From the NCBI RefSeq assembly GCF_022539315.1, contig NC_066316.1, positions 104,278,179-104,342,178 on the forward strand: 64,000 nt of DNA. The letters run 5' to 3'. This document shows, piece by piece, positions 48,751 to 61,235 of the stretch (positions within the stretch are counted from its first letter, which is position 1; every line of letters starts with the position of its first letter). Below the pieces are notes generated by a model. That model had not been told where the DNA came from and did not search any database. It worked only from the letters and a program-made list of their open reading frames with translations. Made by a program: the position numbers and the translations under genes. The stretch comes from Serinus canaria. Its lineage: Eukaryota > Chordata > Aves > Passeriformes > Fringillidae.

Positions 48751-51700
48751 CATCCCTCATTTCAATTTTTAGGAAACACGAAAGACTGAACATGTCAGTG
48801 CTGACCCTTTTGGTTGTGGGTACAGAAGACAGGGCTTTTGAAGAGACAGGGGTCTTAGGATGGACGCTGCTCATTCCTGATCCCTGTGGTGCCATGGGAA
48901 ATTCTGAGTGCCTTTTTAAAGCTGAATAGACCTAGACAGGCATAGAAGCATAGGACACTAGGGATTAACTCAAAAGGTAGGGTCAGAGAAAAGATAAGGT
49001 TTATAAAACATACAGATTAAAGAAAAAAGAATAAGATTAAGGGGAGAGACACTCTTACAAATCAGTACAGTCAGGCATGAGACTGCTGCATTCTCCTGAC
49101 TGAAAAGCTAACCCTCCCTTTATTCAGAAATGTTCAAAGTAATAAACAGTGCCTTGAACTCCTCTAGCCTCCTCCTTTCTTTTAACCTTATCCTTCTAGC
49201 ACACCCCATGTTATGTCCACCAGGGACATCTTTGACTCTTTCAAAAGCAAGTGGCTCAATTAGAAAAGAAGCAGCATTTGCCACACAGCCCACTCACTCC
49301 CACAGCTTCCTTTATTCCAATCCACACTGAAAGCTTTCATTTATGTCTTCTTGGCCACAATGGAACATATTGATTATCGATACAGGGACCACATTTTCTA
49401 ACAAGTCAGCTGAAGGGCTCACTGTGTACAATTGTGACACTGTTTTTGAAAGATCCCTGCCCTGTGGCATTTATGGCCATACTTTCAGTAGATTTTGTTT
49501 CCAGGGCTTCATTACCTTTTTTGTAGTCCCTTTTCTTGTCTGGCCCAAAAGGCAGTGGTGATGAGCTCTTTTTAATAACTGGGAACTGTTTTCTGTTCTG
49601 CCATTTCATTAGCATAGTGAGGCTGTGACCCACGAGGAGGCTGCTAATACTGCCACCAAACCAGAAATACATATAATCAGAAAAAAAAAGCACAAAAAAT
49701 ATTGCTAATTTATTATACATTAACTCACTTTTAAATTTCATTGTAAGAAGTAACAATTGTGTCTTCCTAGCTCACACCATTAAATGACATGATCAATAGA
49801 CTTTTAAATTTTTTTTAAGTGCCTTAAGGGAAAATTGAAAACAAGGATATGAATCTTTTATTGATGAGATTTGGATACATACTTTTTTTTAATGTGCTCT
49901 TTAAATATTATAACGTTTCCCAGGCTGTTCTATGTGATGTACTTAACAACTCTTCTTGATCAGCACTACCACTTAACACAACAATCATAAACTGCAGTGT
50001 AGTTATTTTGAGGCTATAGCCTAAACTGAAGCTTGCTAAAAATTTGAAAATAAAAAAAATGTACCTGATTATCTTTGCCTTAGCCTTTTCTAACTGTACT
50101 CCTGGACCAAATACTGTAATAGAGAAACAAATCAAAGACCCCTGAATTTTCAAAATTTGAACAAGAAAAGGTTATGTGTATTTCAATTTTCATCTGCCCA
50201 ATTTGATGGATCCTGAAATACCTCTGGATTTTGTAGAATTACACAGTTGTTGACTGAGATAGAGTAAATTTAGGCAAGTGTGAAGCATTAATAGCTGAAG
50301 TTTGAAACACAGTAATGTGATTTGATACCCCTATGATTTTGTCATCATTGTCATCCTTTTGAGACAGTGATTCAGTGGTGTGGTAGCAGCTGTGTGATGC
50401 AATGTGAATGTGTTTGCATGCTTCTCTACTGCTTGATTTCAGCTGGGTTTAGGACTTTGTCCTCATAGCTTCTGTTTTCAATAAATGAAAATCTCCTCCT
50501 TCATTTCTAGATGAGATTCTGTGGCTCAGGCTGTAGCAACAGATGTTCCCATGAGTCCATTTTCAGTACTCCTAAATTCTATCCCTAATTTAATAATTCC
50601 TCAGAATTTGTCTCATCTGGAATCTTGAGAGGTTCAGATTCTAATTCTGAATCTCTCAGACACCTTATTTTGGTTGTCCACCAATGCTTTACATGTCCAA
50701 GTTTATGATCATGACCAAGCATGCTGTGTTCTGTATTAGTTCACTGATTAGTCCAGAGTCCATCTCATCACCAATCCATTCCACATGACTGTCCTGGTGT
50801 CTGGTGAAGAAATGGATGAGAAAGTAATTGTGAATCTTTGAAAATGAGATCATTTAGAGACATCTCAACACAAGAAGGATTCTTCACGTGTCACTTTGGT
50901 CATCTGCAGCTAGAAGTCATTTGGCTGTTCTGGAACTGGCAGGAAACAATAAACAGCACTAGAGTGCCACAAATAGGTGTCTAAGAGACATGTAATGTGG
51001 ATCCCATTCATCACTGAAGAATCTCAAAATATCCTTACTATATCTTGTTACAATACTTTTAAAATGCCCCCAAAGCCAAAAGCTTTTCATGTCAATTTAA
51101 CATTTAAATTCTAATTAGAATTAAAAAAAAAATCCAAATTTGACAATTTGTCAATTATTGCAGTATTCACGGGCTGCTTAGAAAAGAGCAAATTAATTGA
51201 CACACCTTAGTTTCAGATTAATTATTCCTTAATTATAAAGTAGACACACCAAAAAGAAAACTACTAGCACAAAACTGTGCAGAAAAAGTAGGGCTGATAG
51301 GTGAGGAAATTGTGTTAGATACCTGAAGAAATGGAGTTTTGCACTGACAAAAAGTATTTTCTTCAGTTAAAAACCAATCCAGCTAAGAGGGAGGTGAAGT
51401 CCACAATGAAAAAATAATGGGAAAAGTATGGAGCCTGATAGCAATGAATAAATTCAGTATTAGATAATGGAGAGAACTGATAAAGAAAACTAAAGCAGTC
51501 AGTTGAAAATCTGTGGGTAGTAGGGCAAAGATAACAAGAAGTTCTTTAGGCAGGAACAAAATGCCTGCAGTTTTGTAGAACTATGGATGGTAAAATTATT
51601 AACCCTCTTAAAGAAAATGCTGAATTAAGTAAATACATCCATTTTCTAAAAGAAGAATGAAAGATTTTTTTTTTCTCTTCTGAGGGTGTTAAACAGAAAC

Positions 51701-52070
51701 ACTAAATATTTTCAAATCAACAGAATTAGATAATTCACTGTCAAGAAAATAACTTGTCTGTGGAGTTGCCTAAATCAGTGTTTTTGTAAATATCTTTATC
51801 CTGAGGAACTTCCATAGGCTTGATAAAATAGCCATGGCCAACATTTACAAATAATGACTTAAATGGCCATGAAAACCATTTGCTAGTTAGCCCAAACCTT
51901 ACCTAGGAAAAATTTCTTTGATGAATTGAACCAAGATTAAAATTACAACTGATGCTAGTCAATGCACCGATATGGAAAATATTTTTATTTTTAATGATCT
52001 GGTATCTTGATGAGTCTATAAAACATTTTCATGAAGCAATTATCCCGATGAAGCATACCTAGATATTTTA
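48751..52070. other. No gene recognised
   Basis: Unique DNA. Frames at 48537-48929 (plus), 49130-49561 (plus) and 49406-49756 (minus) have no motif. No repeat family is recognised. Confidence 0.45.
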
Positions 52071-52074
52071 TATT

Positions 52075-52745
52075 TTCAGAGGCATTGCGTGCAGCTGGCA
52101 GATGTGACAAGGAATCCATGGGTGCAGCCAGGTGTGATGCCTGAGGTCTCTGAAATCGCACAGAACTCCGGTGTCTAGACAGCTGGATTGTCCCCTGGTG
52201 ACCACTGAGTGAGATTCATCTGCCTTACTAAAGCTATTCAAGAATTAAGACTCCTGGGTGGAAACTAGATTCCTTTTAAAGCCAGCAGAGGAAATCCTCT
52301 CCTTGCCATGTGCTGCAGCAGACCCGGCTGGAATGCCTTTTGTACCGCGAGGCGGAACGTGCCCGTGGAACGCAGGATGGGAGCTCCCTCTGCCAGCTGT
52401 GGGGAAAGAGAGTGGAACTGGAATCAGATGGCAGCAACCCAAAGAAGAGCAAAAAGGATATTGACAGCCTGGAAGGAGTTTGGGAAAGATTTATTGAAGC
52501 ATTTCAGGGTTTGGAAAAGATGCTTTGTAGTGTGAAACTAAAGAAGTGCAATCAATTTTTTTTGTCCAGAAAGGTCAAGAGATGGCTACCTATGATTACA
52601 TCTGAAGAAGTATTTGATCATAGAAGGGTCTTTTATCTTCCAGAAAAACCCCACAACCCAACAACTGCCTCCCCCCCAAAACAAAGAAACAAACATAAAA
52701 ACCCCAGAGCACAAAATCCAACAGTTGCAAATTTAAACTAGCACA
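52075..52745. other. GC-richer segment with several CpGs; 143-codon open frame
   Basis: Local rise in GC and CpG (for example 'accgcgaggcggaacg' near 52345) compared with the flanks. A 143-codon plus-strand frame (52310-52741) is Lys-rich, but its end is a CA-rich low-complexity tract (52645-52710). No domain is recognised. It might be an unrecognised repeat or a regulatory island. Confidence 0.3.
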
Positions 52746-55700
52746 AAGTGTAGATCTAGAAATTAGTGTGCTCATTATTTACAGTGGAGGAAGCTCGATG
52801 GAGGAAAATGTGTGACTGTCACAGTTAGTGGCTGGAAAAGCTTATCTTGGGATATAGAGGCTTTTCAGTGCCTTGAGTGCATATCTAAGCAATGTGCTAC
52901 CATGCAAAGCAAAGAGATGAGCCTGGGTAAATTCCTGGTGAGATTCTGTAGCCTGGGATGCACCAAGCAACAGGCTGAATTCTTGCAATTATTCATTCTG
53001 GTGTTGAAATGTATGAATTTCAAAACCTGTTTTTGTAGGGTAGAAAAGTAGCTTTGTACATTTATCAGTGTTGCTTCAAGTTCTGAAGAGGCATGGGAGA
53101 AATTATTAACTAAGGCAAAAGGATGGTGAAAAATGGGGGAAATGATAAAGAGAGAAAATGAAAAATAATTGCACAGAATTTCCATTGCCATAGCCATCCA
53201 TTTGTTTGAAATTTGGTTTTTGCCTCTAAAATGTTGGGTTTTATTTATTTTCAATTTAATTTCTTTAACTTGAAAAAATATATATAATACTTAATTTTAT
53301 ATATTTTTTTATTTACCTGCTACTTTCTGTACTTTATCTCTGTTTTTAGCCTTAGCTTTCTTAATAAAACCAATCTTTGCCTGAAAAAAAAAAAAGAGAA
53401 AAACCTATTTTCCCTTTCCTTCATGACATTATGCAGGGAAAAATAGTGAAATAATACAATGGCATTTTTTCAAATTTTAATGAACTTTGTAAAATTTTTA
53501 AGCAGTTCTTAATAAATAGAAACTTGTGTCCTGGTGTTAAATGATTAAATGATTTTCATGACACCTATGTACTCTTACCTTTTTTCCAGTACTCAGGAAA
53601 AAAGATCATAGGTTTATATCCATGAAGAATTAAGTTGTTCTTAACATACAGCAGCTGCTGCTGAAATGCTTTTACAAAGAAGAACATTTTTTAAAATAAC
53701 ATCTTGAAGGAGACTCTTCTCTTTAGGTATCAGGGATTGCAGGCTGCCTTAACCCACTTGGTATTATGTCTAGAACATTTATATATTTTTTGCTTGCTGT
53801 TTACAGCTTTTTTTAGTAGTGTGTCTTTTTTTTCAGTGCACAGGTTTGTGGAGCAAGCAGCTGTTCATTTGTTTTGTCAGTAATGGAAAGAAGACTTGAA
53901 CAGCTGATGACAGGTAATTTGGGATGATGTTCAAGTTCTTATAATAGAACTGTGTAGAAAGCTATCACTTTATCTTACAGTGTCTGTATATGTGTGACAA
54001 GACTCTCAGAACAGAAAAAGAAATTTGCACTTCACAGGGTAAATAATAAAACATGAGAAAATAGACAGTGGTGTTGAGAATGACGTATAGAAAAACCACA
54101 TGCAGGAAGCCATTTCTGGTGCACAACAAGGTGTTTTGCTGGTTGCATGCTTCTGGAATTTTTGATAAAGGTTTGTGACTGTCATGTGTTGACACCTCTT
54201 CTATCAGTTTCTAATACAAATCTGGAGCATACCCAGAATATTCATTTTTCTTTACTGGAAAATGAATAATGTAAACATGGGGTTTCAGGAATTTCTAGGC
54301 AAATTTGGCTCGCTTGCAATTTGTCCAGTTGGAGCCTCATGTCCTCTTGTCATTCACTCTCTGGAGATTTCTGTTCTGAAGAGAGAAATCTGGCAGTTTC
54401 TTTGACAGCTCCTGAATGTTTCCAGGAAATCATCCCCACATGTTCATGGCTGTTCGCTGTTCTACACCTACTTCCATGCAGGAATTTGCATTTCTGTCAT
54501 CTCTCAAGGGAAACTGCTCCTCCACAGCCTCCTGGAAACTGCAGTTGTAGAAATTACAGTTGTCCACTACTTTTAACTTTCCTGACCTTGAAGGTACCTT
54601 TTGTGTTCTCATCCTGTCCTCAGCTGCTTTTCTCTGTCACTGGCAGCCCTCTCGCTGCCTGTCCTGCCCAGAGTTCAGGGAGTTCCCTGTTACCTCTGTT
54701 ACTGCAGTATTTGGCTCCCTGCTGCCACTTTTTAATTCATTCTGTCAGCTTTCCTACCACTGCTGGCTTCAAAAGTTTATTTGCTGTAGGCAACAGAAAG
54801 TCCACATATGGAGTGCCTGGAGATGCTGTCCTGGCTGCTGCCCATGCCTTCTGTTTGTGTGTGTCTCCAGTTGTTCAGTTGCTTCTTAACTTGCTCATGA
54901 AGCTGTGAAAAAGCTCTTTTTCCATAGTTATTCCCATATATTTGCATTGCAGATGGAACATTGGTCATCACTTGTGATGAGCAACTCAGTGGTTTTGCTT
55001 AGCATCACCAAAAATTAAAAGAGAAAATATGTTATAAAGAGTTCAGGTGATAGTACAATCATCAGGAGCCACATGCCATGCAAGAATGGCAAAGTCTATT
55101 TGTTCCAGCCAACTACAAAGCCCATGTAGCATACTCCTTATCATTATTTAATAGGAGGTAATTATTAAGTATTTGGATACACAGAAATCCATTCTGTAGC
55201 TATTCAAGGCACTTGAAAGCATGCCACTTGCATAGGGAAACAACCTCAGGACATATAATAGTACTCATGAATTACTTATTAATTCTGGTCTCTTCTGTGT
55301 CTTTTGCTTTCCAATTTAAGTAGTTTTGGCCTTATTGTGCTACATAGTGGGACTTAAAGGTCATTTTACAACCTGTTGATCCCCTGGTTGTCACTACACT
55401 CCTTCTGGTATTGTGTTTTCATGTAGCAAGTGGATTAAGAAAGGATGATACAGCTTAATGACCTAGAGTAGGGATGTGATTCTTGGAATGCAAAATAGAG
55501 AAGAAAGATTGATGCAAGTTAATGAAAAATTGAGGACATAAAATAAAGAGATACAAATAAAGACAAGAAGGAAAGGTAGGGCAATGTGTAAATGGCAAAT
55601 AGACAAGTCAATAATTAATGACAATAAAGAAATGACTACCTGAAAAGTGCAAGGCCTAGCTTTTATTCTTTGAAGAATATTCTCATTGGCTTCTTTAAAT

Positions 55701-56770
55701 TAAAAATAGAGAAGAGTTCTTAGATGTTTTTGTCCTTGGAAATCTTCAGCATTCCATTTCCACACCTAGCAAGAATTTGTCAATATTCAGACAAATAGCC
55801 TGAACAGTACAAATATTGAAGCTTTTCCTTCTAAGTATAAAAAACTTTAAAACTGTCTAGATACATTAATATTTTTGATGCATTGCAGTTGATTTTTTTA
55901 TTCAATCTTCAGCAAATGTCCTCTTGATTTTAAATGCACATAAAGCAACCTCCAAAATTAAACAAGCCCGTATTTCAGCCCCTGTAAATTGCACTATGTA
56001 ATTAATAATACATCCAGTGTATTATTTTTGAGGAATAGAGAACCTGCTATATATTTTTTTGTGAGCTGTGTTGGGATTTAGCCACCTACCTTCCGTTCAC
56101 ATTAATGGTACTCATGCAGATAAATTGCCCTCAACAGCAGAAGTTTTGCCCTTCGGTCTCAAGCCAGGCCTTCAATTACAACTCAGAGAACCAAACACAC
56201 CCTGCAGTTATGAAAGATGCATGCCTGGGAATTCAGCATAAAGAATGAAAAATATAAAAATCAGGTTATTTGGCAGGAACTGGGAAAAAAAATGTTATTT
56301 CATAAACGGCAAACAGGACAGATGGAACTAAAAGTCATGCAGCTGAGAGAGGGATCAAAGAAGAACAACTATTTCCTTGATGCAGGGAAAAGAAAGAAAC
56401 AACAAAGTGTGCAGTACAGCGTGTGCTCCTGACACAGCTGGGTCAGCCAGCAGCTTAGAGAGACTTCTGAGCAGGCTAAAAGGGACTGGAGTCAGGCAGA
56501 GGGAAATGCATCAATATTCTGAAAAGAGAGAAAAACAATATGTAGTTTTAAGGTTCCTTCCCTGTGAAGTTGCCAACTCTTAGTCTTTATGATTGTGAAA
56601 CATATTGAATTGTTTTAATATTAAGGTGCTAGAAATAGTCAGTCTGATGTTTATTTTTTGAAGGAAATAAAGGGAAATAATCTGGTGAACAAAATTTTGA
56701 GGAAAGCAAACCCTCAGGGCTAGAGAACTACATTGTTTGCATGTATTTGGGAGGGTGGAGTGAAATGGAA
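52746..56770. other. No gene recognised
   Basis: Unique DNA with A-rich runs near 53382-53400. A 195-codon frame at 54321-54908 is Ser/Leu/Cys/Pro-rich without any motif. It is the longest frame outside simple repeats on the plus strand. I regard it as chance. Confidence 0.45.
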
Positions 56771-56787
56771 AGAGAGAGAGAGAGAGA
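56771..56787. repeat. (AG)n microsatellite
   Basis: Eight AG units. Confidence 0.9.
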
Positions 56788-59700
56788 ACAAGGGAAAGGT
56801 TCAAATATATTTTAAGTCAATCCTATGATTTTTGTATCCTGTGATTTTTAGTTATGGAGTTTACTTTTGTTACAGAGCCTTACTGTTTTCAGTCTTTAGC
56901 TTCTATTAAGAAAGGAAAAAAAAAATTACTTGAGGTGGAAATGGTATTAGAGAACTGAGCAGGCTGGAAAATTCTTGGGGTTGTCAGATGTTCAGCTCCT
57001 GTCCAGGGCAATTAACCCAGGACTCAGGTGTAGCCCAGAGGACACAATGTACTTGTATATTTCCTCAATGTGAGCCACCCTCTCTCATGCCCCGTGGTGA
57101 AATCCAGTATCCTTTCACCCACTGCCCACTTGACAGTCATTCCACATGGGAAGGGCTGTGAGCCTGGGATCTACCAGGTTCTTAAATGTATATTACCAGG
57201 AGACAGTGAGATGGTAGCTTTAGCCTCCAAGATTAAATGTGTTTAGAAATGGTCCCTTGAGAACTGTTTCCTCAAGATATATGTTTTAGCCAGTGCTTCA
57301 CAGCTATGTGCTTTTGGAGGAAAAGAAGACTTTGTAAATGGATTTTCTACTTTTTTTTTTTTTTTCAACTCAGTTCTATTCAGAAGATGAATTAAAGCTT
57401 GAGTGCAATTACTTCATCCTGTCCCAGAATATCATTTTATTTTTATTTAATGCATTTAGGTTGGTGGATAGGTAAATGATTGTTACATAAACCTCTTTCT
57501 CATTGATGAATGTGTCTAGAAGAATAAAGGAAGAAAGGACAAGAGGAATGGATATTAAAGTAAGCAATATATTTCAGTGTCCCTCTTGCTGTTCCATTAA
57601 CAGTACCCATGAAAAGACCCATCTTCCATTCCACAGCCATTCTTTTTTCTCCCATTTCCTCTTCCCTCTTGAGCATCATTTATAGAAATAGTATATCTTT
57701 AATATTTTCTATAGTCTTTCACTTGGCAATTTGTTATTTGCCACAAATGAAATTTTTTGTGTGTATGTTTCTGGAGTTTTACTTGTATTTTTACTGTCTG
57801 TGGGCTTGAAATACAAATTATATATTCATTGATAGCAATGCATTTTACAGCTTAAAACTTGCTTCCTTCTGCCAGGGCTCCTTTCAAATAACTCAAGGAT
57901 TATTCAGGTAAAATAATAATTATCTCCCAAGAATTTAAATAAAAATAATCTGTACTGACTGTCACTGCTTTTTCATAATGCTGGATAACAGGGTAAGTTC
58001 AAATGAACACTTTCAGTTCCTCTCTCTTGGTAATTTGCAGCTAAGATTACATTTGTCTGATTTTCATCTCCCACGGCTCAAGAATTCTGACATTTCTCCC
58101 TGCTTCCTGTTTCACCCCTCCCTCCCCGACTTATCCATGTACTTCTAATGCTAAAATTATTATAATAGGAATACAAATTGAACAACAACAAGACAGTTGA
58201 AGAACATTTGGTATTTGGATGAAAAACACTTTTCACATATTCCCATTGTTGCTGAAAGAACATGAAGAATTTCTGCTGAATCAGCAGCAGTTGGAGCAGA
58301 CTCAAGTGTGGTTTTAGCAAAATGGTGAGCAAGAAGTGTCCTGGTGATTCTTCCCCACAGCTTGCACTATGCAGGAGCCCCCTCTTGCAAAGAGTGGTGC
58401 AGTATCATGGATACCAGGGAATATTTCTCAGCAGAGCTGTTTTTGAAGTTCTGTGTATGTATGTGCATCATTATCTGTGAGTGAGCTTGGAAAATCCAAA
58501 CCCCACAAATTTCTCTCAGTCTGTTTCAGATCCTTTGCAGTTTTGGGGGTGTTTGCACCAAAGTGGTGTGATGTCTGTTGGCAGTGAGGTATCTGCATGC
58601 TAAGGTTTATAATGAGACTGGAATCCAGATTCCACTCTGATATTGTTTGATTCAGCCCTGGTACTGTGTCCTAGGCTGGTGTCATATGGCAGTTTGCTCT
58701 TATGGAAATTACCTCAGACTGGTGGTAATGTTAAATGTCTGCTCATCTGTTCAACTTATGTGGGAATTTCTTTGTTCCCAAAACCAAGAATGTGTTGAGG
58801 AAGAAGAGCAAACCAAGTCTGCTTAACACCTCTCACTAACACTGAATATGGTGCTGTGTGGGTGACAGTCAGTGTAAGCCGTTTGAAAAGAGAAGCTTGA
58901 AAAAAGATTTTAATAAATTCAGTTATCATTTCTCTTTATGAATTTTTGCCCATCTGCAATAAGTAGAATATAATCTGAGAATGATACAATAGAAAATTTA
59001 CACAAATATTGTAGCAGTGGAAAATGGACCTTGCCCAAAGTTGTGCAAGAGAGCTGTGAAATGTGGCACTTGAATCTCTCAAAGAAATGTTTTTTTGTCT
59101 CTGAATATGGATTCTGAAAATCAATTATATGTAGATTGGCTGTGAGAGAGAGAGACAAGCTGTTCTGTTGATTTAGGCATGACCTCTGTGGTGATGCTTC
59201 ATCTCCCACTGAACTAAATACTCTTTCAAATGACATATTAATGGGAGGACATCCAAAATACTTGCTAGGCAAATGAATGTGTAATAGCCAGATGGTTTAT
59301 TTGGTTTTTCAGTAATCCTCAGAGGATCAGAAAGGGGATTCATTTTGTAAGTTATAGCATGCAGTTACCTGTGTTAAAGTGTCTTGAAATACAGTAGGTT
59401 ATAATTGCAGATCTGTTCTGATCTTTTCTTATTTTGCCACATTTGTAAAGCACTGTGGAAAATGTCAGCCAACTTTACATGGTGTGGTAGGGGCACAGGT
59501 GGGGAATGTTTAAGAAATAGGGTTGTAAAAGAGATGTTGAAGCAAATTACCCAATAATCCTTTCTGCTATTCTTAGGACTATTCAAATCTTTCATCCAAC
59601 ATCAAATTCCTTCTATTCAAAATTTAGCATAAAGAACATAACACACATCTCAAAAGGTGGAAAAAATCTTATCTCATGAGCCTTTCTGCATAACTCTATT

Positions 59701-60937
59701 TAATACATGCAATGTATTTTGGGATTTCTTCTCTTTCTTTGAGCATATTGTGCTGAGACAGAAACTTCTAATACAATACTATACAGCTTTTAGCTCTGTA
59801 CATGTCTGGTCAAATGTCCTCAGCATATGCTCACTCTCTGCAGCTGCGAGAGTGAGCCACAGGTGTTACACTTAAATAAAGGCTGGCTTTTCTCCATCTG
59901 GTTCCCTAATACACAGATTGGGATTTTTTCCCTCCATGAGCAGGAATGGGTCCCTTTGATGCTACCTTATGTTCTGCATGGAGGAGAAAAGGAAATTGAG
60001 CTGCCCCAAATGCTGTTCTTGCTCTCAAACACATTTCTGCTGGGGAAAATGGAACCCTTTCTGAAACATTGCAGAATTTTGCCTCAGAAATTTCACTGTT
60101 GTAGACCAACGGTGCTGCTGCTGTGTGTCCCCCCTGGCAGCAATAGTGGGCCAAAATTATTTCAGTCTATGGTGCAGTTAGGAAATCAGCAAAACACTCG
60201 AAAACCAAATGTGTCACTTGAGCAAAATGATGAAGTCTAAATTCTCTATAATTCAGGGAAACCTCTCCATGGCTGCTTGTCAATAGATTTGTCCCAGCTG
60301 TTGCAAATGTTTTTGGAATACCTTCCCTCAGCACTTCCCACTCTAGCACTGGGAACTCCTTCCCATTCTAACACTGGGAAGGCACAACAGGAACACCTAT
60401 TTACTGTACTTGCTGCTTAGGAGATCTTTCTCCTGAGTGATTCATAAAACAGCCATTCATACACCTGAGGTCCCTCTAGAGCCCAGTTTGTTGAGTGAAT
60501 TTAGCTGCTTTGTATTGAATTTTACTAAAACTTGCACAGTGATGCAAGGGCATGACAGCAAGGGTACACTGAATTAATTCATTTTTCACAATTGCAGAAA
60601 ACTGGATAATCTGTGGATAAGGCAGGTCATAGGATTTTCCTCCTACTGACTTGTAAGTCCTCAACTGTGCAGTATAAGTCTGGGCTCCTTTGCTTTGGTT
60701 TCATGTACATGATTTAGCTCTTACAGGTAGAGCCCTTTCCAGATATCTGGATATTCTTGGAACACAGGAGCATCAGCTTGCTTTCCCACAGCCTGTGGAT
60801 AGCCCAGTCCTCAGCCACTGTAATTGATGGCCAGATCCTTTCATGGCTGAATAGGCAGAGGAAGAGGGAGCGGTCTGTGCTCTGAAATGTGCTCAGGTTC
60901 TGCTTCTCATCTGAAATTCCAGCTCAGAGATACCTTC
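56788..60937. other. No gene recognised
   Basis: Unique DNA, with a 15-base T run at 57351-57365. Frames at 58919-59272 (minus) and 59827-60240 (plus) carry no motif. Confidence 0.45.
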
Positions 60938-61235
60938 CCAGAATCACAGAACGGGTCAGGTTGGAAGGAAACACAGCAGGTCACATTGTCCAAGCCACCT
61001 GCTCAGGCAGGGTCATGCCAGAGCACAGAGAACAAGACTGTGTCCAGACAGTCCTGGAATGACTCCAGTGGGGGAGACTCCACTCCCTCTCTGACAATCC
61101 GGTCTTGTCGCAGTCACCCATGCAGTGAAGGAGTTCTGAAGGAGTTCTTCCTCATGTTCAGGTGGAGCTCCCTGTGCCTCAGTTTCTGCCCATTGCTCCT
61201 CATCCGTCCTTGCTGTCAGACCCTGTGGGTTGGCT
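60938..61235 (-). mobile_element. CR1 LINE fragment (antisense), CR1-C-like type
   Basis: The plus strand reads 'cccagaatcacagaacggg', 'caggttggaagga', 'ccacctgctcaggcagggtcatgccagagcac', 'aagactgtgtccagacag', 'ctccagtgggggagactccac', 'gttcttcctcatgttcaggtggagctccctgtg' and 'tcagtttctgcccattgctcct'. These are the antisense of the 3' part of an avian CR1 subfamily whose sequence differs from the 22.3- and 46.8-kb copies. The 119-codon plus frame and 91-codon minus frame here are LINE-derived. Confidence 0.93.

Noticed and set aside
49406..49756. 116-codon minus-strand frame with one hydrophobic segment
   Set aside because: No recognisable family, no splice signals checked as convincing, and the hydrophobic part is AT-driven.
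54321..54908. 195-codon plus-strand frame
   Set aside because: Composition is Ser/Leu/Cys/Pro-rich with no motif, no splice context and overlapping frames on both strands.
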